From: Prillingera fragicola
Lineage: Eukaryota; Basidiomycota; Tremellomycetes; Trichosporonales; Trichosporonaceae
DNA: 64,000 nt
Assembly (NCBI GenBank): GCA_002335605.1
Contig: BEDY01000007.1
Span: 434,001 to 498,000 of the forward strand
Direction of reading: 5' to 3'
The notes beneath the pieces were generated by a model that did no database searches, had not been told where the DNA came from, and was given only the letters and a program-made list of their open reading frames with translations. A program made the translations under genes and the position numbers. Positions within the stretch are counted from its first letter, which is position 1. The number at the start of each line of letters is the position of its first letter. This document shows positions 33,767 through 42,890 of this stretch, piece after piece.

Positions 33767-34010
33767 GGCTTATCCTAGGCGTCGGGCCTGAATCGCACCT
33801 CCATACATATGTACCGTATGTGCCCTGCAGCCTGCAGGATGCAGAACAGACTGATTGAAAGCATCCTAGCGGCCAGCAAACCAGCTAGTTTGGCATGCAA
33901 TCTTTCATGCTTGTCTTACTCCCAAGTTCAGGTTAGATGTCAACCGAGAAGCAGCAGTTGAGCTGCCAGCGTTGCAGTGTATGTACGCGGTATACGTGGA
34001 CGCTGGCGAC

Positions 34011-34230
34011 TGGTACAGTGGCCAGTGGCCAGTGGCTAGTGGTACAGTACAGTACTACAGGTGGTATACTGGTATACTGGTACATGTGCACTGGTCACAC
34101 AGGGTACACTGGCGACGGCCACTGGCCACTCATCAACTGCCCTCTGGCCGGCCTTGGGCCTCTGTACACTGTACACTGTGCACTGGCCACTGACCACTGG
34201 TCACTGGGATGCAGCCACTTGACCACTTGG
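34011..34230. repeat. Dense inverted-repeat block of TGGCCAGTGG / CCACTGGCCA words
   Basis: The left half carries GTGGCCAGTGGCCAGTGG and GGTACAGTACAGTAC. The right half carries the complementary words CACTGGCCACTGACCACTGG and TGTACACTGTACACTGTGCA. The halves could fold on each other over about 200 bases. Confidence 0.75.
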
Positions 34231-34338
34231 CCACTTGTTTGCCTGTGTTTATCACGCGCACATGCACAGTGAATGATGTCCGGTATGTAACTGGGTTGTA
34301 CATAATTCCATTAGGGTTGTAGACTGTATTCGGCTTGG

Positions 34339-35186
34339 GTGACTTCGCAAGCCGCGCAGTGGGAGACTATGAAGTACAGAGTCTCTGTGCATGCTCTCTT
34401 GCGGCCTTATGATCTAACAAAGGCAACTCCACTCAAGCCCCAGCTCTTCATCTCTGATATCCCAGAGAGTGGCCTGCCGCCCACCCAACTCGTCTTCTTG
34501 ACACTCTCCGCAGGACTCTTCTTTGCCGCCCAGCAAAGTTTGGCAGCTAACGCAGCGTGAAGACACGGCTCGACGACCTACCACGTACCTGCAATGGTCT
34601 ATTCGGCATCTTTGTAATCCCGTTGTCTCTCTGTCACCGACAACAAAGGACTCACTTCCAACTCTTGACCGACTTCCAGGGTGTGCTCCGCCCAGTCATG
34701 AGGCACGTGCTTCGGACGGTAGCCGCTCGAGGGCTGCGCCGAGGTAGGGCTCAGCTACGCATCTGTGCGTTTAGCTTGGAGCGGGCAACGGGGCTCCCTT
34801 CCAACGGTGGGAGGACCTTTGCAGCGGTCCTCGATGGCAGAGTCAAAGGATGTGGTGACGTGGGTGAAGGCGAGGATGAAGAGAGACAGGTATTTCTCGT
34901 TGGTGCACTGCTTCTTCTTGCCGCCACTGATTGCTGCCGGTGTCCCCAATGATCGTGGATGCGGGGGAGGAGTCGCAGGTGGCCTCGGTCGTACTGGAGA
35001 TCGTGGGTAGGGACAGCTTGTGCGGTGGGTTGGTGTCTGTGGTTGGTACGTGCCCGTAGGGGACTTGCGGGGGAAGGAGAGTGAGTTGCGCGGCTCACTG
35101 TGGATGACCAGTGGATGGAGTGAGTGATGGACTGGAGATGATGACAGGGAGACAGTGAGAGCACGCAGAGAATGATACTGTGACAC
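34339..35186. other. Unresolved stretch with coding-like frames on both strands
   Basis: Frames on both strands are open and partly codon-biased. On the minus strand, a segment GYRPKHVPHDWAEHTLEVGQ ends at a GTGAGT donor near 34654, and an upstream stretch (35050-34755) is also open. On the plus strand, 34432-34560 and 34557-34700 are open. I could not join exons on either strand into one convincing protein, so no gene is called. Confidence 0.25.
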
Positions 35187-35517
35187 TAGATATTGTGGGG
35201 ATTGTCATGTTGATAAGAGCGTGAGAATCGTGACAGGAGGTGCTCGGCTGCACACAGGCCACAGCTCATCATTTGACACTGGGATGCGGACAAAGTGTCT
35301 GAATGCTTTCAAGCATGGACCAAGCCCGCGCTCACTTTGGTATCCCATTGCAGCCAACGCTTTCCAATCTTTGAGTGTAGCGTGGGCTGGTAGAGCGGGA
35401 GTCAAGGGAAGACGGACGAGGTGTAATACGTAGTGATCAGTAGTTAGGCCAGCCAGGTTGTTGGGACATGTACAAGTGCATTGGTCACGTCTTGACCCAA
35501 CTATCTATTGCTGTTGA

Positions 35518-36550
35518 CTACTGACTTTCATTCTTGCCAACAGGCGAGAGACCTTTGTGCAAAAGAGCAATCGCTGGCGACAGCGCGGGACTGGTAATGA
35601 AAAGGATGGCACCGCAAAGAAGAACGATCGGGATGCCGATAAGGAGGCCGTCGATGACGGGGCTCATGCGGTCAAAGGTGTCGAGAAGTCGTGGCGGAAT
35701 GCGCCGGCGAGCAGACACCTGACGGTAACCGTCAAATGCGACAACTGTGAGGGGGAGAAGATTGAGAAGAGCAAGAGGGTAGGTGAGGTAAGTGACCTCA
35801 TAATTGGTGGAACTGGCGAAGAGCCTATGGAGAATGAGCGCCAAAAGCGACAGGAGGGTCCAACGCCTGTTGAAAAGTGTACCGTAAATCGACGCAAACT
35901 ATCAGCTCCATTACAATGGACACTCACCAAGTCGAGCTTTGAGGGCGGCCATAGTCCATTGAGAATTGGTCGCCGCTGCCGAACTTCCGGTTTGGTAGTT
36001 GCCGGCGATAAGACTTTCGCAAAAGGATTCGAAGAAGGAATTGGCTTGACTATGGAGGCAGCTGGCGGCGTTGATGAGCAGTGTGTCGGCAGGATAGTTT
36101 CGCGTGAGCTCTCCGGCACACCGGAGGCTATCCTGAGCGTTGTGAAGCTCAGACGAGTCGGGGATTCGGGAGAGGAACGGGTCATAGGTGGCGAACGTGT
36201 CCCAGAGCAGGGCGGACTTCAGGAGTGCGTCTCTCACATCGGCCGCAGCCGTGGGCTGCGAAGCGCCTGAGTTGAACAGATGATGCACGTCCTTGAAAGC
36301 TTTGAAGGCATCCTTAGCTTCACCGAACTTGTCCATCATGATGCTCATCTCGTTCTGGCTGGGGGTGGGAGAGAGAGGCTGCAAGGAGAGGCAACGGAAG
36401 AGGGGCGCGGTGTCGGGAAAGGGAATATTGGGGTGGCGACAGCAGTGTGGGTGAGATGTGTTAGCGGCGGGTTTGTCCTAGCCATGGAGGGAAGGGGTCC
36501 TAGCCATGGAGGGAAGGGGCACCCGATGTACAAGGACTTACGCTGGTCAT
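35518..36550 (-). CDS. Helical protein with C-terminal membrane helices, right copy
   Basis: Exons 36550-36542 (only MTS), 36354-35928 and 35898-35518. Exon 2 begins NEMSIMMDKFGEAKDAFKAF and codes a mainly helical soluble domain with VRDALLKSALLWDTFATYDP and a TNSQWTMAALKARL end. Exon 3 codes hydrophobic segments: LLSLLALILHRLF, a YLTYPLALLNLLPLTVVAF region and a GLLIGIPIVLLCGAILFITS helix. The tiny first exon and the domain order match the left copy at 28013-29001. The last intron (29 nt, GTGAGT...GATAG) ends exon 2 in phase 1 and starts exon 3 in phase 0, a one-base mismatch I cannot remove with any GT-AG choice. No known family is recognised. Confidence 0.55.
36476..36519. repeat. Perfect tandem repeat, 22-bp unit x2
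   Basis: TCCTAGCCATGGAGGGAAGG plus GG repeated exactly at 36476-36497 and 36498-36519, inside the predicted first intron of the right membrane-protein gene. Confidence 0.9.
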
Positions 36551-37370
36551 TTTTTGGAGGGTATCAAAGTGTGAGGAAAGGCGAAGAGGTAGGTATCAAG
36601 AAGAGTGGAAGAGCAAAGTGAAAAGAGTTGGCGACATTCTCTTCTCCAGACCAGACCCTAGTAAGCAAGGCAGCTGGAAAGATCAGTCGCGTTCTGAACA
36701 CGGCGTGTCATCGTACCCTGATGGCTGATACCCCGTTCCAGCTCCACATAGGGGCCAGCTGACGGTACAGCGGCCCCGGGGCCCAGGGGGGAGCTCACAC
36801 GTCCCAGCTAGCTCACAGCACTGCAGAGGAGGCTAGAGGCTAGAGAAAGGCACATTGGCTCAGCGATACAGTAGTGATACAAATCTACAGAGGGGTTGGT
36901 CATTGGGGCGAGGTTCGGGGCGCCAAGTGCACGATCATGCACCACGGCTGTGTAGCTGGCACCAGATCCCAGGCCCCAGGAGCATTTTGGTGTCTAGTGT
37001 AGCAATTGGTTTGCACGCTAGACCCATTCATTGCAAGATGCAGGAGCAGCAGGCACTGGTGAACTGGTGCAGACGTGCAAAGTGGCAACACTTGCACCTG
37101 GGCTTGCATCCCCTAAGTGGTCTCACGAGCTCACGATCTGATCTGACTACATCCTGGGCCCTGGGCATGCTTGGCAAATGAGCTGCATGTCTGCAATTAT
37201 AGCCTGGTCTGCGTCGACACACAGCCGTGTCGGCTGTGTCCCACGGCGCCACCGCCCAAATCAACGCGCGGAGCCGGGCTGCGCTTTGGACCGGCTCTGA
37301 AACCATCAGGGGGTTAACAGAAGCGCCAGTTTCAACACTACACGAAAAGCATCAAGGCAGTCCTAGAGGC

Positions 37371-37418
37371 GAGAGGTGCAGGAGACGAGAGGTGCAGGAG
37401 ACGAGAGGCGCAGGAGGC
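37371..37418. repeat. Tandem repeat, 16-bp unit x3
   Basis: GAGAGGTGCAGGAGAC occurs twice exactly, then once with two changes; a partial fourth copy follows. Confidence 0.88.
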
Positions 37419-37743
37419 GAGAGGCCAGAGGCCACACCATCAGCTCCCCAGCTTCCCAGAGCGCCCCACTTGTCCATGCATTCTTGAACAAATGCAAAGG
37501 TCAGGCTACTGTTTCGCTGGCCACGCTGGACAGCTGGGCAGTACGATGCATTATGCTGGACAGTACGAGCTCCGGCGCTAGGCTACCTAGCTATCAGAAG
37601 AGCATGGGTACATGGAGATATGAAGAGCGTGGGTACATGGATGTGCATGGCTCCTGTATCCCCTGCCCCATGCACTACTGCTGTACGGCGTGAGCTACAG
37701 ATCACCGAGCTCATCGAAGGCCCACACCGCCACACGGCTGCTC

Positions 37744-37763
37744 TGTGTGTGTGTGTGTGTGTG
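37744..37763. repeat. TG dinucleotide microsatellite
   Basis: Ten TG units about 155 bp upstream of the right orphan gene. The left orphan gene has a short CA run (ACACACACAC near 31747) in a similar position. Confidence 0.9.
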
Positions 37764-37918
37764 ACGTGTGAATTTGGTTCCGTGTTGCCACATACACATG
37801 CACACCCGCATTCGAACTAGTTCGCCACCCACCATATCACCATATCACCATACCCCGCTCGCCATCCGCCACCGACCACCCACCTTGTCACTGCAACGCA
37901 GGCCACTTCTGGCACCAA

Positions 37919-38900
37919 ATGCCCCATCTTAATGTACGTTGGGTCTCGAAAGACTGGTCTCGCCATCCAGAGTGGCGCGGACGGCACGACTTTTACGACA
38001 CCCGGCCACCACTAGAGGAGGCGCGCATCGTGGACTCTTTGCAGGATCAAGACTGGCCGCATGGCCGACCTCCCTCTCTCATCTGCACACCCACGGTGGG
38101 ATACTTTCAGTACACCACCTACGCCAGCCTCTGGCCCAAGCAGCGCTGCTACTTTACGACATTCTATTTTACTGGTGACGATGGACAAACGCTTTCGGTA
38201 AGTGGACTAGGACACCCGCCCAGCCAAAGCGCCAACATCTGATCATCACAGGTCAACCGTGGCGACCTGCGCGGCGCCTTTGACCAGCTTGTTTCCGAGT
38301 GGGAGAAGATTGTTGTTCTTCAACAGAAGCTCCGAGGATTGATCGATCAGTTCCCAACGTGGTCGCTCATCCCCGATCGCGTTCGCGACTGTCACATGCA
38401 ATTGGAGATCCCACGGGCCGCAGCTTTCAACCTTGCCTGTGAGAAAAACCGTCAGCCACGGGGGGCGACCGCTAACTGTTCAAGACAGGTTTTCGTCTGT
38501 CCTTGACCGCCTCGCGGATGCCGAGGCCACGGGGGACGCGCCGCTGGCGTGGATGCCATTCGGGTCTCTGGATCTCTCCTCCGTGTCAGCGGCCTTGACC
38601 CAAACCTGCAGTCTGGCGAGCACCGAGTCAAGCGACCTCATTAGCACTTTTGCTTTTCAGGTCGCATACGAGATGCGACGCAACGGAGGTGCTCTCCCCC
38701 ACGACCCCCAGCTAGAGTCGTTAACGGAACAAAGCGAGAACGAATACCAGAAACTCTTGTACGACTTTACAAGGGCGCACATGTTCCTCTCCCCCACCGG
38801 GCCAGACAAGTACACCCCCGTGGGACCTGCGGCACGGGCCCATGTCCAAGCTGTCACCGAGGCTGCCAAGTGGAAGATGGAGCCCGTCACCAAATCCTGA
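37919..38900 (+). CDS. Orphan three-exon gene, right copy
   Basis: Exons 37919-38197, 38252-38438 and 38485-38900 sum to 882 nt, 293 residues. It is clearly paralogous to 31829-32797: exon 1 shares GRHDFYDTRPPLE and the CTPTV-x-YFQYT block; exon 2 shares VNRGDLR-x-AFD-x-LVSEWE-x-IVVLQQKLR-x-LIDQF; exon 3 shares FSSVLDRLADAEA and the STFAFQVA segment. The second intron ends in AAG rather than CAG, but at the same site as the left copy. The frame is intact throughout. The protein is probably soluble, with a central amphipathic helix. Function unknown; being kept intact in two diverged copies argues for a real role. Confidence 0.75.
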
Positions 38901-39608
38901 CGGTCCTCGCTGCTGCCTGGTAGGCCACCCTTCTTCTTGTCGGAAGCTGAACCCCTCAGTGGGCAACGCGGCAACACGTCACGACATGGCGGTTCTTGGC
39001 CGCCAGAATCTGTCCATTCCGAGGCGTCTAGTCGGGATTCCACACAAGCTACGCTGCCGAGAGGACTTGGCCAATAGTGCTGACTTGTGAAGCCACGCAG
39101 CTGTCCTACCGTCTGCACAGCTGGTGGCACATGTCCCTTGAAGGACGTATTGCTATCATGTTGGATTGATATCTAAGTTCCTTAGTTTTCCATGTACACG
39201 TTGCCGTCATTCCTGGGTGGTGCTACTTTAGCAGGAGCAAGGGATTGGGTACTGGCGAGCTCAATTGGGTTAGGGTACCGCAAGATGTACCGCTTGACGG
39301 AACAGTAACCATGTCCCCCTGGGCTTACCTTTGCGATGGGTTGCAATGCGTTACGGCGTGTGGTTCTGTGAACCACAGCCTTGTTGTGAGCAGGTTAGCG
39401 GTGAGAAAGGTGTGAGTGCGCAGAGCAGAGTGCCACTGCCAACGGGCGAGTGAGCGAGTCCCTACCGCAGGTCAGCGCAGCGGCACGAGGCTTGCAATCC
39501 TCGCGCACCTCCCAGGCAGCCGCGTGACAATGCAAAAGGCATAAAATGTCCAAAAAATGATTCTAACAACCCTCATTACCCCTCTACCCCTTAACCCGGC
39601 AACACCGC
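38901..39608. other. 3' flank of the right orphan gene to IDI1
   Basis: 708 bp. The first ~480 bp align with the left copy's flank (for example a GTCGGGATTC word, a CCCTTGAAG(G/A) word and the conserved element at 39305-39380). The remainder, before the IDI1 stop, shows nothing. Confidence 0.5.
39305..39380. other. Conserved non-coding element downstream of the right orphan gene
   Basis: Partner of 33209-33280. The same hairpin GGTTC-TGT-GAACC is kept and most differences are single substitutions. Confidence 0.75.
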
Positions 39609-40607
39609 TCAGAGCATGTTGATGAGCTTGTCGACCTTGTCGCCGCCCTCGAGGGTGCCGGCCCGAACGGCGCCGGTCCCTTTCTCCGCGTCCCATCCCT
39701 CGGCCTTGGACTTGGCAAGCATCTCGTCCCACCAGGGGTACAGCAAGTCGCGGGCGATAAGCTTGAACCAAGGCGTAAACTTGTACTGGGGATCGTTGAA
39801 CATGTCCTCGAGCTCCTGGCGCGAGACGTAGCGCGCGTCCGAGACCTCGTTCAGCTGAATGTCCAGAGTCACGTCGAGGGTAGCAAAGAGAATGTAGTCA
39901 ATCTCGTGCTCGCCCCACATGCCGTCCGAGGGGGCGAGGTAGTGGATCTTTGTCAAGTAGGTGAAGTACTCGGGGGCCAGCTGCGAGGCCGGAATGCCGA
40001 GCTCGTGGGGGAGCTTGCGGATCGCGGCGTTGCGGACACCTGCGACGTTAGCTCCGAGCACAACAACTGGAGTCGAGCGAGTGCTGGGAGGCAAGAGTAG
40101 GGCGCGAGCAGTAGCTCGACACCTCCACCGATCCAAATGCAGCACCCGATCCCAGCTCGAGCTCGCTACGACTAGCTCGCCTGCACTCACCCATCTGTCC
40201 CTCCTTGATCAGCTCGCTCTTGATGTAAAGCGGGTGCGAGCAGCAAGTGTTGGTCCACATGTCCGGGAAAGTAATCTTCTCGGAAGCACGCTTCTGGAGC
40301 AGCAACCGGCCGTCCGAGGGGCGGAAGAGAAACACCGAGAAGGCACGGTGCAGCAGGCCGTCGTTGATGTTGGTCATCAGGTGGCCTGGAAGTGTTAGCA
40401 CTCAGCAGACATGCGTGCAACCAGGCCGCCGCCAAACTTACAGCGCTTCTTGGATCCCTCGCCGTAGGGCTCGTCCTTGTCGTCGACGAGAATGCAGCGC
40501 TCCTCCATGAGACGGATCTGCTCCTCGTCATACTGGCCGTCGAGCACGGGCTCGGGGTTGTTTCCAACAGCCTCGGTGGTCGTGGTGGTCGTGGTGGTCG
40601 TCGACAT
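39609..40607 (-). CDS. IDI1: Isopentenyl-diphosphate delta-isomerase (type 1)
   Basis: Three exons (40607-40442, 40385-40191, 40039-39609; introns 56 and 151 nt) sum to 792 nt, 263 residues. The catalytic cysteine lies in [10 protein letters not shown] and the catalytic glutamate in [11 protein letters not shown]; the Nudix-like HRAFSVFLF and LLLQKRA segments precede them. The enzyme interconverts IPP and DMAPP for sterol and other isoprenoid synthesis. The N-terminus is a run of nine threonines ([14 protein letters not shown]) coded by an imperfect ACC/ACG repeat that may vary in length between strains. The C-terminal extension [14 protein letters not shown] is typical of fungal forms. Confidence 0.96.
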
Positions 40608-41096
40608 GATAGCTAGCTAGCTCACAAGAAGAGAGTACAATGGCAACGATGAACATGTTGGCCACTGTTCAGAGACGCGACTTCGATCGTGCCACAGGGG
40701 AAAAATGATAAAAATACTCCCGGGTGGAGCGGAGCTCCGGAAGTATGAGCCACACGTCATTTTCTTGCTCCCAAATTTGGAGTTTAGCCTGATATTCACA
40801 AGATCAGTCGCGGCCGCCGATTAGGAGCGATCTCTAATGATCTCTCTGTCGTGGTGGACAGTGAGCTGTCCACTGCTGTCCACGCTCTGCTGTCCACGCT
40901 GCCGTCTCCCGTGCGTACTCTGAGCCAAAGCAAGTCTATACATGGTATAACCTATCTAACACCAGCCCAGCATTCCGCCGCTCAGGCTGGAGAATCCAAT
41001 AGCAAGGGGGTCTCTCCTCCTCCCTCCCTAGCTCGCCGCGCCGCTTAGCAACAGGCGCTGCGTCGCATCGCTCACTCCGTGCTCGTGCGCGTACGC
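40608..41096. promoter_or_regulatory. IDI1 upstream region and 3' flank of the NOP15-like gene
   Basis: 489 bp. Contains TAGCTAGCTAGCTC just before the IDI1 start and direct GCTGTCCAC words (40867-40900). I see no sterol-response element I would defend. Confidence 0.4.
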
Positions 41097-42470
41097 CTAG
41101 TTGTGGCCCTCAAACTCATAGTCAATGCCAGCCGCCTTGATCTTTTGCCTCCTCTTCTCCTGGCGGTCGAGCACCTGCTTGTTGGCGCGCTCCTGCTGCT
41201 CAGCTGTCCTGGGCTTGTCGTTGCGGACCTTCTCGAGACGCGCACGGGGGACCTTGCGGAACTTTTTGTTGGCGCCGACCCAGAGCTCGGCGTGGACCTC
41301 GTCGGCGGGAATGACCTATCCTGTTAGCAATGCTGGATGGTCAAGAAGGGCACAGAAACTCACGTTGCACTGGAGGAGGTGGCCCATGAGGAGGTAGTTG
41401 TTCATGGTCTCGGCGACAATCTCGGCGACGGGCAGCGACGACATCTCAATGTAGGCGTAGTGCCTGCTGGCGCCAGTCTTGGGGTTGCGTGCAAGACGGA
41501 GACGGGTAACGTCACCAAACTGGCCAAAGTACTCCTTCATCTCGGCCTCGTAGAAGCCGTGGGGGATGCGGCCGAGGAAGAGGGTACCGCGCTCGACGTT
41601 GCGCTTCTTGGAAGCCTTCTTGAGGCGCTGGGCGACAGTCTTGTCGTCCTTAGCCACGGTGGGGAGGCGCGAAATGTCGACCTTGGTGTGAGCCGAGCGG
41701 ATGGCCTCGTCGTCGGCGTCACTCTCGTCGTCCGAAGAGTCAGCGCCACCCATGTCGTCGTCGGTCTCAAAGCCGCCAATGAACGACTCGTTGTCGCTCT
41801 CAGCCTCGGCCTCGGGGGTAGGCTCCTTGGCAGCCTTCTTGCCCTTGGCAGCGGCCTTGGGCTCGGCCTTGGGCTTCTTCGCCTTGGGCTCAGCCTTCTT
41901 AGCAAGACCACTGCCCTCTCCAAAGTCCTTGACAACGCTCGAAAGGGCCTCTCCGACCTTGTCGACAACAGCCGAAGCAGCCTCAGCGGCACCCTCCATA
42001 AAGTCGTCGGCAGTCTTGCGCTTCTTGCCAGTAGAAACAGGGGCAGCGGCAGCCTTCTTGCCCTTCTTGGTGGCGGGGGGAGAAACATCATCCACCAAAA
42101 GCTCGCCAGCAGTCTCAACAGCCTTGCCGACCTCGGCAGCAGCCTTCTTGCCAGCCTTCTTGACAGCCTTGACTGGTGCAGGGGTGGCCTTGGCCGAAGC
42201 CTTGCTCGAGGGCTTGCTGGGTGCGACGTCGTCGACGAGCAGCTCTCCAGCGGCATCCACAGCAGCAGCGACCTCGGCGACGGCAGCCTTGGCGCCCTTC
42301 TTGATCTTGTCGCCAACCGCAGCGATGGCCGACTTGGGCTCCTCGACAGCGACCTTGGCAGCCTTCTTGGTAGCGGCCTTTGCCTTGGGGGCAGCCTTGG
42401 TAGCGGCGGCCTTTGCCTTCTTGGGTGCGGCAGCGGCGGCAGAGTCGGGGGCGGGACGTTTGGGAGGCAT
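41097..42470 (-). CDS. NOP15: Nop15/NIFK-like nucleolar RNA-binding protein with an extended lysine/alanine-rich N-terminus
   Basis: Two exons (42470-41364, 41315-41097) sum to 1,326 nt, 441 residues. The C-terminal half has one RRM: RGTLFLGRIPHGFYEAEMKE (RNP2), FGDVTRLRLARNPKTGASRH and YAYIEMSS (RNP1), then a WVGANKKFRKVPR tail, the pattern of Nop15 and NIFK proteins needed for 60S maturation. Yeast Nop15 is about 220 residues. Here the first ~230 residues are K/A-rich, with two near-identical units (V-[DE]-[AT]-AGELLVDDV near 42230-42270 and 42085-42125) and an acidic, serine-rich patch before the RRM, resembling nucleolar chaperone-like tails. Confidence 0.88.
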
Positions 42471-42890
42471 GGTCGGTGGTTGGATGTGAGAAGAGTAGAA
42501 AGTAGGTGGGAGTTGGGACTGGACGTCATGTAGTCAGTCTCGTGCCAAAATAATTCACCTGCAGACCTGTTGATTGTGATTACGTAAAATAGCGTGGGGT
42601 GGCAAAATGCTCCTGCCAATCCTGTAGTGTCAGTCGCCCGCCCAACAGCTCTTGTCAACAGCCATGCTGCATTGCAAGTATGCATCTGCAACTCCATTTT
42701 CACTTACCGACCAATGCTGCTGCTCCAGTTTAACCTATGCATGCATTTGTGTACTCATGGGCTCGGAAGGTGATCTGGTGAGCCATTGCACGGAACCAAA
42801 CAGTCCAACTGCCTATTCTTCCGCTGTTGGTCCGTCTTGACCCTCCATCGCTTGCTGACCTTGGCATTGGCCATTCCACTTGCTCTGGAC
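42471..42890. promoter_or_regulatory. Divergent upstream region, NOP15-like / Zn2Cys6 regulator
   Basis: 420 bp between start codons. Nothing diagnostic seen. Confidence 0.4.

Larger units (their letters stand above)
32798..34338. other. 3' flank of the left orphan gene and repeat-rich spacer
   Basis: The first ~480 bp are homologous to the flank of the right orphan gene (38901-39380). After that come copy 2 of the dispersed repeat and a palindrome-rich block, with no supportable gene. Confidence 0.5.
36551..37918. other. Gene-free, repeat-bearing spacer between the right membrane gene and right orphan gene
   Basis: 1.37 kb between divergent starts, about half the matching spacer of the left block. 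It holds the 16-bp tandem repeat at 37371, a TG microsatellite and a CACC/CATATCACCATATCACC run just before the orphan gene. No gene seen. Confidence 0.45.

Noticed and set aside
37371..37418. Possible CRISPR-like array
   Set aside because: Units are directly abutting 16-mers without spacers, in a eukaryotic genome.
29002..37918. Idea that the accessory region is a retrotransposon or DNA transposon
   Set aside because: I searched for reverse transcriptase, integrase and transposase motifs and for long terminal repeats by eye and found none. Only dispersed non-coding repeats are present.
41337..42533. 398-residue open frame on the plus strand across the NOP15-like gene
   Set aside because: Antisense shadow of a K/A-rich coding region, giving L/G/S-rich nonsense; the minus strand has a true RRM.
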